A stretch of DNA of 23,641 nucleotides from Deltaproteobacteria bacterium (GCA_018262455.1 JAGSPR010000107.1:1-23641), one strand, 5' to 3'; positions 1 through 7,590 are shown, numbered from the stretch's first letter. The notes: generated by a model not told the origin, from the sequence alone. A program made the numbers and translations.

Positions 1-186
1 CCGGCCGCGCAGGACGCCGCCCGGTGCGACGCGCGTCTGGTCGAGCTCGATCCGGACGCTACCGCGCCCGAGCCCGGTGACCTGCTTCGTGGTCTGTTTG
101 ATCTGGGTTCCCGCGGTCTTCAAGCCCTCGCCGAGCTTGCTGAAGAACCGACCCGCTTGCTTGATCACTTCGTCGGAGTCCGCCAT
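1..186 (-). CDS. Arrestin-like / Spo0M-type protein, N-terminal part (cut by window edge)
   Basis: This is the first 62 codons of a minus-strand gene that runs off the left edge. It starts at the ATG at 184-186, 15 nt after the stop of the preceding minus-strand gene, so it is probably the third gene of that operon. The visible protein begins with a charged, amphipathic stretch (residues 1-42) rich in K, Q and T. It then enters a beta-strand-like segment reading VRIELDQTRVAPGGVLRGR. A strand, 'APGG' turn and 'LRGR' of this kind is typical of the first strands of the arrestin-like fold in the Spo0M/sporulation-control family. The family call is inference from this short segment. No signal peptide is seen, so the protein is probably cytoplasmic. 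Confidence 0.7.
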   Translation of the reverse strand, partial: MADSDEVIKQAGRFFSKLGEGLKTAGTQIKQTTKQVTGLGRGSVRIELDQTRVAPGGVLRGR

Positions 187-201
187 CCGCAGAGCTTGCC
201 A

Positions 202-885
202 CTATCGCGTCCACAGCGCCGCGATCCCGACGTGGAACAACCGGGAGTCCTCGGTCATGAAGTTGGGCGTCGGGCTCCACGCCACCCCGGCCTCGGGCAG
301 CAGCGCCCAGTGCCGGCCGACTTGCCACAGAAAGCCGACCGAGTCGCCGACGAACGGGATCCCCACGGGGTGGGCGCCGCTCGCGTACCAGCGCTGGTAG
401 CCGGCCGCGACCGAGACCACCAGCTGGTGCCGCCCGAGCTCGATGCCCGCGATCACCGGCACCGACGCGAACACCCCCTCGATCGTCGCCCCGCCGGACT
501 CGGCGAGCCGGTAGCCGACCCCGGTGCCGACCGCGAGCGACCACCGGCCGCGCGCGCCGATCCGCAGCTTGCCAGCGAGCTCGAGGCTGCCGGTCGGGGC
601 GGCCTTGATCGGGAACAGCGTGGCGTTGGCCTGGAGCTCGACCCGGTCGTGGACCGCGCGGCGCGCGGCGACCGCGAATTCCGGCAACGGTGCCGCCTGC
701 TTCGTCGAGTCGTCCTGGGCGATCGCGCCGGAGGCCTGCGCCCCGAACAGCCACTCGGTCTGACCGGGCTTCGCGATCCGCGTGGTGCGATACGTCGTGT
801 ACGAGCCGCAGCCGGCCAGCATCGCGAGCATGCCGAGCACGCCGAGCACGCCGAGCGCGCCGAGGGCCTGGGTCCGCCCGCTCAC
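202..885 (-). CDS. Predicted outer-membrane lipoprotein, beta-barrel-like
   Basis: The protein has 227 residues. I chose the GTG start at 883-885 because it overlaps the upstream gene's TGA (GTGA), a usual sign of translational coupling, and because it puts a signal peptide directly at the N-terminus. The hydrophobic stretch ends in a lipobox (L-A-G-C, Cys26), predicting lipidation. The signal sequence is encoded by a near-perfect 9-bp repeat (four units at 832-867), giving an LGVLGVLG pattern. The mature part alternates polar and hydrophobic residues in short strands separated by G/D-rich turns, and the protein ends in a hydrophobic/aromatic strand (FHVGIAALWTR) like an outer-membrane barrel terminus. 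I do not recognise a family. Its operon partner is a copper monooxygenase-like lipoprotein, so a shared envelope role is possible but unproven. Confidence 0.8.
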   Translation of the reverse strand: MSGRTQALGALGVLGVLGMLAMLAGCGSYTTYRTTRIAKPGQTEWLFGAQASGAIAQDDSTKQAAPLPEFAVAARRAVHDRVELQANATLFPIKAAPTGSLELAGKLRIGARGRWSLAVGTGVGYRLAESGGATIEGVFASVPVIAGIELGRHQLVVSVAAGYQRWYASGAHPVGIPFVGDSVGFLWQVGRHWALLPEAGVAWSPTPNFMTEDSRLFHVGIAALWTR

Positions 886-2216
886 TGCGCGACCTCGCTG
901 TACGTCAGGACCGCGCCACACATCTCGTCGTCGGCTCCCCAGTACAGCTTGCGTGGTGGCTGCTGCTCGCCGTTGACGATCTTCTGGTGGCCGGCGGTGT
1001 TGTCCCAGTGGCACTCGACGTACAGCCGGTCGCCGGGATCGAGCCGCGCTGGTCGGTCGAGGTAGTAGTCCCCCATCCAGTGGAAGTCCCACTTCGTGAT
1101 GTTGAGCAGGCACTCGGTCTGCCCGCTCGCGCGCAGGATCGCGACCCGGCCGATCGAGCCGAGCTCGTGCATGTGGAGCATCACGTTGTGGATCTCGACC
1201 GAGCGGCCGCGCGTGATGAGGTCGCTCGGGTCGTACGAGAACCACACCTTGGAGTCCGGATCGTTGGCCTCGATCGCCATGCCGTCGCCGAGGAACCACA
1301 GCGGGTTGCCGACCGGGATCGCACGCTCGACGCGATCGACGTGGTCCTCGAGCATGATGTCGATCGTGCTGCGATCCGGCGACACGCCGTGGCCGGTGTC
1401 GTAGTGGACGTTGAGCACGAGCCGCGTGCCCTTGGGCAGCTCGCGACCGATCCCGTCAGGGAGCAGGCGTGCGGTCACCCCGGGCTGCCAGCCACCGACG
1501 TACTTCGAGTCACCGGCGAGCTCGCCGCCCTCGCCGTAGCAATCCCAGCCCGGCCGGCCATCCTCGCCATCGCGCGCGGCGAGCTTGCCGGCCTCGGCCT
1601 CGTCCACCGCGTAGACGATCACGTGGTGGACCATCGCGCGCACGCCGGGCTGGAAGTCGAAGCCGGTGATGTAGCGCGGGTGATCGATCGCGTCGTGATC
1701 GAGCAGGAAGCAGCGCAGCTCGTCGGCTCCCACCTTGGGCTGCGGCGTGAACGGCACGGCCATCTCGGCGCGCAGATCGACGCGGGGCAGCCCGATCGCG
1801 GGCGGCGGCGTCGCGGGCGCATCGCCGGGATCCCCCGCCACCGTGCCGGTGTCGAACCAGCGCAGCAGCGTGGCCCGCTCGGCCTCGCTCAGCGAGCGGT
1901 CGAACCGATACGTCGTGCAGCACGGGTCCGGTTGCCACGGCGGCATCCGCCGCGACTCGACCGCATCGTGGAGGATCCCGTGCAGGGCCGCGACCTGGCT
2001 GTAACCCGTCAGCGCGAACGGCGCGATGCCCCCTTCGGCGTGGCAGCCCTGACACTTGGCGATGACGATCGGCTCGACGTCGCGAAACCACGTCGGCTCG
2101 GCGACCCCGGCGCCCACCTCGTCGGCCACGGCGCAGGTGCCGAACCCGTCGGGGAGCGGGGAGGCTTCGTCGTAGAAACAGCCACTCACCACACAGAGCA
2201 GGAGTACCAGGCGCAT
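882..2216 (-). CDS. Copper type II monooxygenase-like lipoprotein with N-terminal haem c motif
   Basis: The protein has 444 residues. The start at 2214-2216 (ATG) gives a short signal with a lipobox ending at Cys13; a GTG three codons earlier is an alternative. A CQGCH haem c attachment motif lies at residues 55-59, with a plausible distal Met in MPPW (91-94). The rest resembles the two copper domains of peptidylglycine/dopamine beta-monooxygenases. HH is at 197-198 and HY at 271-272 (CuH-type ligands); HMH is at 348-350 and DEMC, with Met432, supplies the CuM-type ligands. All six canonical copper ligands therefore appear to be present. Known relatives hydroxylate carbon next to N or a benzylic carbon, using ascorbate as electron donor; here the substrate is unknown and the attached haem domain could deliver electrons. 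It is the first gene of a leftward operon and overlaps the next gene by 4 nt. Confidence 0.88.
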   Translation of the reverse strand: MRLVLLLCVVSGCFYDEASPLPDGFGTCAVADEVGAGVAEPTWFRDVEPIVIAKCQGCHAEGGIAPFALTGYSQVAALHGILHDAVESRRMPPWQPDPCCTTYRFDRSLSEAERATLLRWFDTGTVAGDPGDAPATPPPAIGLPRVDLRAEMAVPFTPQPKVGADELRCFLLDHDAIDHPRYITGFDFQPGVRAMVHHVIVYAVDEAEAGKLAARDGEDGRPGWDCYGEGGELAGDSKYVGGWQPGVTARLLPDGIGRELPKGTRLVLNVHYDTGHGVSPDRSTIDIMLEDHVDRVERAIPVGNPLWFLGDGMAIEANDPDSKVWFSYDPSDLITRGRSVEIHNVMLHMHELGSIGRVAILRASGQTECLLNITKWDFHWMGDYYLDRPARLDPGDRLYVECHWDNTAGHQKIVNGEQQPPRKLYWGADDEMCGAVLTYSEVAQ

Positions 2217-2308
2217 GGGAGCCACCAGTGCAGCGCATGTGCCGCGGCCAAGTGTGCGAAGGCTCGTCGGGGCTTGTCGCGAGTCCCGACGTGAACCACC
2301 GGTCACAC

Positions 2309-2337
2309 CTGCGTACGGGGTGGGCGTCCGTTACCAT
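2309..2337 (+). promoter_or_regulatory. Predicted promoter of the AgmX-type gene
   Basis: A CTGCGT -35-like element (2309-2314), a 17-nt spacer and a TACCAT -10-like element (2332-2337) are followed by 7 nt and then the ATG at 2345. There is no Shine-Dalgarno sequence, so the transcript may be leaderless. The -35 matches the TTGCGC seen elsewhere in the window at four of six positions. The remaining divergent intergenic DNA (2217-2308) must hold the promoter of the monooxygenase operon, which I could not pinpoint. Confidence 0.45.
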
Positions 2338-2344
2338 CGCGCCA

Positions 2345-4351
2345 ATGAGACGCTCGATCTCGGTCGTGGTGATGGCGATGGCGGCGACCGGCTGCGAGAA
2401 CAAGCAGCCGCGGTTCGAAGGGCCGCTGCCGGTGACGTTCGGAGACTGCGGCGGGACCAACCTCACGTGGGTCTCGGGGCCGCGGCCGCGACCGTTCACC
2501 CAGGAGCAGGCCGAGCGCGTGCAAGTCGCGAACGCCCCCAAGCCGCCGGCTCCACCGCCGACGCTGCCGGACCCGGCGCCGACCGCGCCCCCGAAGCCGC
2601 CGGAGGAAGCGCGCGCGCAGCGGATGGAGGCGGTGCGCAAGGCGGGGATCCTCGGCACGGTCACCGAGGGTGGCGCGTTCGCCTCGTTGACCGGCACCAG
2701 CGGCCTCGGCGGCCTGGACGACGCCGCGATCTACGGCGGCCTGCTCGGGACGGACGCCGGGGACCCCTCCGGAGGTTTCGGATTCGGGCTCACGGGCATG
2801 GATCCCGGCGGCGTTACCGGGTGGGGAACGATCGGCACCGGCCGCTATGGCACGATCGGCAACAGCCGGGGCGGGATGCGCGGCCGCAGGGCTGGCGGCC
2901 CGACGGTGAGCATCGGCCAGCCGGCCGCGACCGGTGACCTCGATAAGACGATCATCCGGCGCTACATCAAGCGCAACATCCAGAAGCTCCAGTACTGCTA
3001 CGAGAAGCAGCTGCTCGTGAGCCCCAAGCTCGCCGGCACGGTGACCGCCGAGTTCACGATCGATCCGCAGGGCAAGGTCAGCGGCTCGACCGCGAGCGGC
3101 GTCGATCCGCAGGTCGCCGGATGCGTGAAGACGGTGATCGCCGGGATCGAGTTCCCCAGGCCCAAGGGTGGCAGCGTCGTGGTCAGGTATCCGTTCACGT
3201 TCCGCTCCGTCGACGGCGCGCCCGATAGCGCGCCGGGCTCGGGCTCGGGCGCGGGCTCGGGCTCGGGCGCGGGCGCGGGCTCGGGCTCGGCAACGGGCGC
3301 CATGCAGGATCCCCCGGCCGCGCCGCCCCCGGCACCGCCGGCCCCGGCCCCGACGCCGGTGCCGGCCGCGACGCCGTACAAGGCCGGCGAGCACAACCCG
3401 CTGCGCGCGGAAGCCTCGGCTCTCGAGGAGTGCCTGCGCAAGAACCCCAAGCCCTACGGCGCGCTCGTCGTCGAGCTCGGCTACGACGCGAGCGGCGCGG
3501 TGAAGTCCGCCACTCCCTACGGGCTCGACGGCGACGCGGCCAAGGCCTGCGTCGTCGAGATCGCGATGAAGGTCAAGCGCGACGGCGCCGGGCCAGCCGC
3601 GCAGCGCTGCTCGATCGCATTTGGCGAGAGGCCGCCCGACGACGGCCCGATCATCGCGATCACCGCGGAGGCGATCACGGTCAACGGCGCGCAGGTCGCG
3701 ACCGTCAAGGCGGTGGTCGATGACCCAGGGAAAGCCACCGCGATCACGGCGCTGTTCGATCGCATGAAGCGGGCCATCGACGGCTCGCTCGCGCCGAGCG
3801 CTCCGGTGGTCGCGATCCGCGGCCCCGGCGTGATCCGTCCCCTGCCAGCCACCCCGATCCGCGTCGTCGCTCGCGTCGTGCGCAGCGTGACCGCAGCCGG
3901 CGACGACTACGTGCTGGCCTCGCAAGCGGGCGCGGGCTGGCGCTTGCTGCGCGTGATCGAGGGCGCGGTGCCGGTCGTCCCGGTGCCGGTCGGCACAGGC
4001 GGGTCGTGGAATGCCCCGCCCGGGCATCCCCGCGTCAGCGCGTTCGATCCCGAGCGCGTCCACCTGTCGCTGTTCGTCAGCAAGGACCATCTCCGGGTCG
4101 GGCTGTCCCGCGTCAACGAGTTCCAGCAGATCAAGCGCACCGGCGGCGGCGAATGGGACGAGCTCGCGAAGCTGCTCGTCGTGCACAAGGCATCGGCGTT
4201 GTTCCTCGATCGCCAGGATGTCGAGATCGCCGGCGACGACGGCGTGACCTACGGCGAGGTCGTCCACGTCATCGACGCCGCGACGAAGGCGGGCTTCACG
4301 TGGTGGCAGCTCACCGATCCGGAGCAGCTGTCCGCCCGCCCGGCGCCGTGA
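2345..4351 (+). CDS. AgmX/PglI-domain lipoprotein with C-terminal ExbD-like domains
   Basis: The protein has 668 residues. The ATG at 2345 gives a lipoprotein signal ending in A-A-T-G-C (Cys17). A Pro-rich segment (about 64-88) is followed by a Gly-rich stretch (about 100-185). An AgmX/PglI C-terminal domain then spans about 198-287, with its usual start (LDKTIIRRYIKRNIQKLQYCYE), a Cys pair (218 and 260) and the ending 'VVVRYPFTF'. A Gly/Ser linker (about 297-316) and a Pro/Ala linker (322-343) follow. Residues about 350-426 look like a degenerate second AgmX-type unit, again with paired cysteines. Residues about 434-526 and 570-658 each resemble the periplasmic domain of ExbD; the second has the typical DDGVTYGEVVHVIDAATKAG ending. 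AgmX/PglI proteins are TonB-like parts of myxobacterial gliding-motility and envelope-energising systems. This one has a lipid anchor instead of a membrane helix. The domain calls beyond the first are inference. Confidence 0.88.
   Translation: MRRSISVVVMAMAATGCENKQPRFEGPLPVTFGDCGGTNLTWVSGPRPRPFTQEQAERVQVANAPKPPAPPPTLPDPAPTAPPKPPEEARAQRMEAVRKAGILGTVTEGGAFASLTGTSGLGGLDDAAIYGGLLGTDAGDPSGGFGFGLTGMDPGGVTGWGTIGTGRYGTIGNSRGGMRGRRAGGPTVSIGQPAATGDLDKTIIRRYIKRNIQKLQYCYEKQLLVSPKLAGTVTAEFTIDPQGKVSGSTASGVDPQVAGCVKTVIAGIEFPRPKGGSVVVRYPFTFRSVDGAPDSAPGSGSGAGSGSGAGAGSGSATGAMQDPPAAPPPAPPAPAPTPVPAATPYKAGEHNPLRAEASALEECLRKNPKPYGALVVELGYDASGAVKSATPYGLDGDAAKACVVEIAMKVKRDGAGPAAQRCSIAFGERPPDDGPIIAITAEAITVNGAQVATVKAVVDDPGKATAITALFDRMKRAIDGSLAPSAPVVAIRGPGVIRPLPATPIRVVARVVRSVTAAGDDYVLASQAGAGWRLLRVIEGAVPVVPVPVGTGGSWNAPPGHPRVSAFDPERVHLSLFVSKDHLRVGLSRVNEFQQIKRTGGGEWDELAKLLVVHKASALFLDRQDVEIAGDDGVTYGEVVHVIDAATKAGFTWWQLTDPEQLSARPAP
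3235..3288 (+). repeat. Hexamer tandem repeat (GGGCTC/GGGCGC) encoding a Gly-Ser/Gly-Ala linker
   Basis: Nine consecutive 6-bp units, six GGGCTC and three GGGCGC, lie inside the AgmX-type gene. They encode alternating Gly-Ser and Gly-Ala residues in the flexible linker after the first AgmX domain. The repeat is in frame, so gain or loss of units would change only linker length. Confidence 0.9.
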
Positions 4352-5102
4352 CGCCCGGCGTGACGCGACGCCGGCGCGGCGAGCTGAGCGCGATCACGAG
4401 GCCGATGTAGATGCCGATCACCGCGCCACCCGCCGCACCGGCGAGGGCGCCGACGGCCGCGCCGTACTCGTCGATCGCGCCCTGCGCCTGCGCGAACGCG
4501 TTGGCGACGATCACGGGCGCGAGCACGAGGGCGATCGCGCACACGATCAAGGTGGCGACCACCGAGGCCGCGGCGATCACGCGGAGGTCATCGGGTGCCT
4601 GACGTGCGCGACGGGCCCGGATCGCCAGCGGGACCGCGACCAGGCCTGCGCCGCTGATCAACGAGAATGCGATCAGGCCGGTGCCGAGGAACGGACCGCG
4701 GTACGCCCCGAAGACCGAGACGCCGACCGCGCCCGGCACCAGGCCGGCCACCATCCCCGCGAGGCCACCCGCCGAGACCGGGTTGGCGACCCACCCGAGC
4801 CCGTAGCCGATCCGCGCGATCCGCTCGGTGACCATCACGAACGCCTCGACCGCCACCGCGAGCGAGATCCCGACGAGCGGGCCGTACACCGCGGCGATCG
4901 ACGCGATGCGCAGCCAGGGTAAATCGGCGTCATCGTGATGCGCGAGGAAGTAGATCGCGAACACGATGGTTGTGGGGACGATGCCCGCCTTGGCGCCGGT
5001 CCCCAACGCGGCGCGCAGCCGCGGTCTCCACGTGCTCGGCCGCGCAGGGGGCCGCAGCGAGCTGACCTCGCCGGCGAACGCTTCCCCCTCCAGATCTCGC
5101 AC
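4311..5102 (-). CDS. Integral membrane protein of unknown family (about six helices)
   Basis: The protein has 263 residues. No ATG lies near the N-terminus. I chose the GTG at 5100-5102 because a promoter-like TTGCCG/16/CATGCT ends 6 nt upstream of it. A polar N-terminus (1-35) precedes about six hydrophobic segments: roughly 38-56, 64-92, 105-135, 142-168, 180-208 and 222-250. The linkers are short and the tail is Arg-rich. Glycine and alanine are abundant in the helices, with GAL/AGAAGG-type packing motifs near the C-terminus. I do not recognise a family and see no catalytic motif. The 3' end overlaps the end of the convergent AgmX-type gene by 41 bp. It is transcribed divergently from the outer-membrane protein gene at 5238, separated by 135 bp. 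Confidence 0.75.
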   Translation of the reverse strand: MRDLEGEAFAGEVSSLRPPARPSTWRPRLRAALGTGAKAGIVPTTIVFAIYFLAHHDDADLPWLRIASIAAVYGPLVGISLAVAVEAFVMVTERIARIGYGLGWVANPVSAGGLAGMVAGLVPGAVGVSVFGAYRGPFLGTGLIAFSLISGAGLVAVPLAIRARRARQAPDDLRVIAAASVVATLIVCAIALVLAPVIVANAFAQAQGAIDEYGAAVGALAGAAGGAVIGIYIGLVIALSSPRRRRVTPGVTAPGGRTAAPDR

Positions 5103-5108
5103 GACCAG

Positions 5109-5136
5109 AGCATGGCTCGGCTTGCCAGCCCGGCAA
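5109..5136 (-). promoter_or_regulatory. Predicted promoter of the six-helix membrane protein gene
   Basis: Read on the minus strand: TTGCCG (5136-5131), a 16-nt spacer, then CATGCT (5114-5109), with the GTG start 6 nt further on. The geometry matches other leader genes in this window and supports the GTG start. Confidence 0.4.
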
Positions 5137-5200
5137 CCTCCGCGGGCTCGCGGTGTCTCGCCGGCAGTGCACCGAGCGCCGATGACGCAGATCCAGCCAC

Positions 5201-5230
5201 TTCGTGCGGGCGCACCGGTTGCAGTACGGT
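5201..5230 (+). promoter_or_regulatory. Predicted promoter of the outer-membrane barrel gene
   Basis: A TTCGTG -35-like element (5201-5206), an 18-nt spacer and a TACGGT -10-like element (5225-5230) are followed by 7 nt and the ATG at 5238. No ribosome binding site is present. The -35 is weak; the -10 fits the TAnnnT pattern. Confidence 0.4.
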
Positions 5231-5237
5231 GCGCGGC

Positions 5238-6521
5238 ATGAGAACCGCGTGCGTGGTGATGCTGGTGGTGGCGCTCGGGAGCATCGCCGCGAGGACCGCA
5301 ACCGCGGCGTCGGCGAGCCCTCTCCGGGTCACCATCGATTGCGAGAGCTCCGGCCGCACGAAGGCCTGCCCGGCGTTCTTGCTCGGCTTCGTCGACGCCC
5401 ACAAGGTCCTGCTGGCGTCGCCGCGATCTGCCGCCGAGGTGATCGTCTATGCGAGCACCAGCGAGGTCGCCCTGATCGATCGCGTGCACCTGCGGTTCGT
5501 GGGCAAGCTCGTCGGGGCCCCACCCGTCGTCGAGCTCGACGTCGACCTCGATTCGCGCACGACCGACGACGCGCAGCGGGCTCAGCTCGAGCCTGCGTTC
5601 CTCCGCGGCATCGCGCTGTTCGTCGCCACTCGCCATCCCGGGTCGGTGACGGTCGCGCTGTCCGCCCCGGCCGCCACCGACATCGCCAGGCCGACCACCA
5701 CCCCGTGGGGCGCGAGCCTTGTCCTCGGCGGCTTCGCCAACTACACCAAGCAGTTCCAGTCGTACAACGGGTTCTCCGAGCTCTCCGTGTCGCGGCTCGA
5801 GCGGACCTCGCGGCTCGACGTCTCGGTGTTCGGCAACGGCGGGCTCAACCGTCAGCCCCCGCTCGCGGTCGATGATGGGATGGGCAACACCGTGGAGGTC
5901 TCGCTCGACACCAACCAGTGGAGCCTCGGCACGACCGCGAAGGCGGTGTGGCTCGCGAACCACTGCTGGTCCGTCGGATCCTCGACCCGCGCCTGGCGTG
6001 ACGATCCGAAGGGGCAGTTCCGCTACGGCTGGAATGCGAAGGCAGGCGTCGAGTGGGACAAGTACCAGGCCGACGATCCACGCGGCAACCGGCTCGCGCT
6101 GCTCTACGTCGTCGGCTATCAGGCCGAGCGCTACAACCTGCGCAACGACATCGGCGAGCGATTCGCGCACTATCCGATCCACGCGTTGATCGCGAGCGGC
6201 GCGGTCCGCAAGGACAAGATCGGGATCGGCGTGTCGCTCTCGATCAGTGGCGAGGTCCTCCACCCCGAGCGCCGGCACAGCATCTCGGCGGCGCCGTTCA
6301 TCGAGTGGAAGCTCGGCAATCACGTCGACCTCGAGCTGCAGTTCTTCATCACCGAGCGCCAGCTGCCCGGGCCAGACCCCGCGGAGATCGATCCGACCGA
6401 CTACGCGCAGTCCTCGCGGCTGTCGTTCGCCGAGCCGTTCGCGATGAATGGCTCGGCGAGCCTGTCGATCCACTGGGACCGCACCAACGGCGCTCGCAAC
6501 GACCGACTCTCGGACCTGTGA
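5238..6521 (+). CDS. Exported two-part protein: periplasmic domain plus DUF481-like outer-membrane beta-barrel
   Basis: The protein has 427 residues. The ATG at 5238 gives a classical signal peptide ending near residue 28 (A-T-A-A-S-A region). Residues about 32-145 form a soluble domain with an early Cys pair (CESSGRTKAC) and alternating strands and helices. It contains a 'FVDAHKVLLASPRSAAEVIV' segment and a helix ending in GIALFVATRHP. From about residue 155 the sequence becomes a series of amphipathic strands with aromatic residues at the ends and polar loops. These include RLALLYVVGYQAERYNLRND and FIEWKLGNHVDLELQFFITE. The overall plan recalls a family, known mainly from Bacteroidota, in which a short periplasmic domain precedes a DUF481-like barrel. 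That link is from memory and is inference. The function is unknown. It is convergent with the DUF1028 gene, only 14 bp away. Confidence 0.85.
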   Translation: MRTACVVMLVVALGSIAARTATAASASPLRVTIDCESSGRTKACPAFLLGFVDAHKVLLASPRSAAEVIVYASTSEVALIDRVHLRFVGKLVGAPPVVELDVDLDSRTTDDAQRAQLEPAFLRGIALFVATRHPGSVTVALSAPAATDIARPTTTPWGASLVLGGFANYTKQFQSYNGFSELSVSRLERTSRLDVSVFGNGGLNRQPPLAVDDGMGNTVEVSLDTNQWSLGTTAKAVWLANHCWSVGSSTRAWRDDPKGQFRYGWNAKAGVEWDKYQADDPRGNRLALLYVVGYQAERYNLRNDIGERFAHYPIHALIASGAVRKDKIGIGVSLSISGEVLHPERRHSISAAPFIEWKLGNHVDLELQFFITERQLPGPDPAEIDPTDYAQSSRLSFAEPFAMNGSASLSIHWDRTNGARNDRLSDL

Positions 6522-6537
6522 AGGCCTCGCGTGGCCT
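6522..6537. terminator. Short hairpin between convergent genes
   Basis: Inverted arms AGGCC (6522-6526) and GGCCT (6533-6537) are separated by 6 nt, exactly between the two convergent stop codons. It could act in both directions, but it is short and has no T-tract, so the call is weak. Confidence 0.25.
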
Positions 6538-7405
6538 AGCGTGCCGCGCGGATCGCGCGCTCGGCCGTCGCGGCATCGGGGAGTAGCCCGGCCGCGGGCA
6601 ACCGCCGCGTGAGCTCGAGCCAGGCCGGATCGGCGGCGAACGCCTTGTGCAAGATCGGCGCGGCTGCCGCGAGGTCGCCGTGGGTGACGAGCGCGATGCC
6701 CTGCCAGTACAGCATCTCGGCGCTGTCGGGGACCAGCTTCGCCGCGGCGGCGTAGTGGTCGAGCGCGCCCTTCATGTCGTTGTGCTCGATCGCGAGATCG
6801 CCCTGGTTCATGTGGTCGTACGCGCGCGCGAGCGTCACGAGCCGGCGCAGCTCGACGAGCGGAGCGGCCGAGTCCTCGACCCGGAGATCGACCTTCTTCT
6901 CGGTCCATGGCGTCTCGCTGCGCTTGCCGCTGACCACGAGGATCGCCGCGGACTGACAGCCGCGGATATCGCCGCCGGCCGCCTGCGCGGCATCGAGTGC
7001 CGCGAGCATGCGCTCGGCGAGGTCACCGGTCGCCGACTCGTACGCGCTCGCCATCGCCGGCACGACCTTGTCGTTGCCCATCATGTTGGCCTCGACGGTG
7101 TAGCCGGTGCCGACGTGGTGGTTCGCGTAGATGATGCATCGCGCGCCGGTGTGGGCCGCGGCCCGACCCTGCGCGTCGACGAAGCCGAGCTGGCGCACCG
7201 CGGCCTGCGGATCGGCGGCCACCAGCTTGGCCATCGCATCGGGCGCCGCCATCCCGTCACGCATGAGCGCGAGTCCCTTGGGACCGTACGCCGGCTCGAC
7301 GAACGACTGGGTCGCCACCGCGCCCACGCCGGGCTCGGCCCACGTCACCATCGAGCCGACCGAGAAGTAGTGCGACTGCACGGCCACGCCGAGATCGCCT
7401 GTCAC
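6536..7405 (-). CDS. DUF1028 family protein with C-terminal TPR-like region; N-terminus displaced to another frame
   Basis: From the GTG at 7403-7405 this frame encodes 289 residues beginning TGDLGVAVQSHYFSVG, the hallmark DUF1028 block. It continues with GVGAVATQSF, the AAHTGARC segment and AGGDIRGCQSAAILVVSG. Residues about 190-285 form TPR-like helices (DHYAAAAKLVPDSAEMLYWQ), a common tail in this family. DUF1028 proteins are predicted Ntn-hydrolase-like enzymes of unknown substrate. Typical members start with a signal peptide followed by 'NTFSIVAxDPxTGELGVAV'. Here the 'NTF' part and signal are in a different frame (7402-7590). Either a frameshift has occurred or the two pieces are translated through the overlapping GTGA. 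The body of the gene is intact and its codon use is normal, so it does not look long decayed. Confidence 0.85.
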   Translation of the reverse strand: MTGDLGVAVQSHYFSVGSMVTWAEPGVGAVATQSFVEPAYGPKGLALMRDGMAAPDAMAKLVAADPQAAVRQLGFVDAQGRAAAHTGARCIIYANHHVGTGYTVEANMMGNDKVVPAMASAYESATGDLAERMLAALDAAQAAGGDIRGCQSAAILVVSGKRSETPWTEKKVDLRVEDSAAPLVELRRLVTLARAYDHMNQGDLAIEHNDMKGALDHYAAAAKLVPDSAEMLYWQGIALVTHGDLAAAAPILHKAFAADPAWLELTRRLPAAGLLPDAATAERAIRAAR

Positions 7406-7590
7406 CGGATCGCGGAGCCGGTCGTGCCCGACAGCAGGCTGTCCGGTGCCACCGCGAACGTGTTGGCGCCGCGACAATACGCAGCGCCGCTGGCGACCGC
7501 AGGGGCAGGCGCGGGGCTCGGCACCGAGTCGAGGCGGCTGGCGTTGTTGCAGCCGCAGGCGAGGACGAACCACAGAGCGAGGCGCGACAT
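7402..7590 (-). CDS. Lipoprotein-type leader ORF, probable displaced N-terminus of the DUF1028 gene
   Basis: This ORF of 62 residues starts at the ATG at 7588-7590. It has a hydrophobic signal and a lipobox-like A-C-G-C (Cys14), then an Ala/Pro linker, then GANTFAVAPDSLLSGTTGSAIR. The words 'ANTF.VA' match how DUF1028 proteins usually begin just before their DP.TG block. The frame closes at a TGA (7402-7404) that overlaps the GTG of the DUF1028 frame. Compared with the family there are both about a dozen extra residues and a frame change at this point. It could therefore be a broken gene, a sequencing error or a coupled pair. A separate small lipoprotein is less likely. Confidence 0.6.
   Translation of the reverse strand: MSRLALWFVLACGCNNASRLDSVPSPAPAPAVASGAAYCRGANTFAVAPDSLLSGTTGSAIR

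Noticed and set aside
690..2294. 534-codon open frame on the plus strand
   Set aside because: It is antisense to the copper monooxygenase gene; composition is Arg/His/Asp-rich without domains, as expected from a high-GC shadow frame.
2303..4267. 654-codon open frame on the minus strand
   Set aside because: It is antisense to the AgmX-type gene, is Arg/Asp-rich and has no motif; the opposite strand holds clear AgmX/PglI signatures.
5103..6908. Long 5' extension of the six-helix membrane protein frame
   Set aside because: The extension lies antisense to the outer-membrane barrel gene and has shadow composition; the GTG at 5102 with its promoter is a better start.
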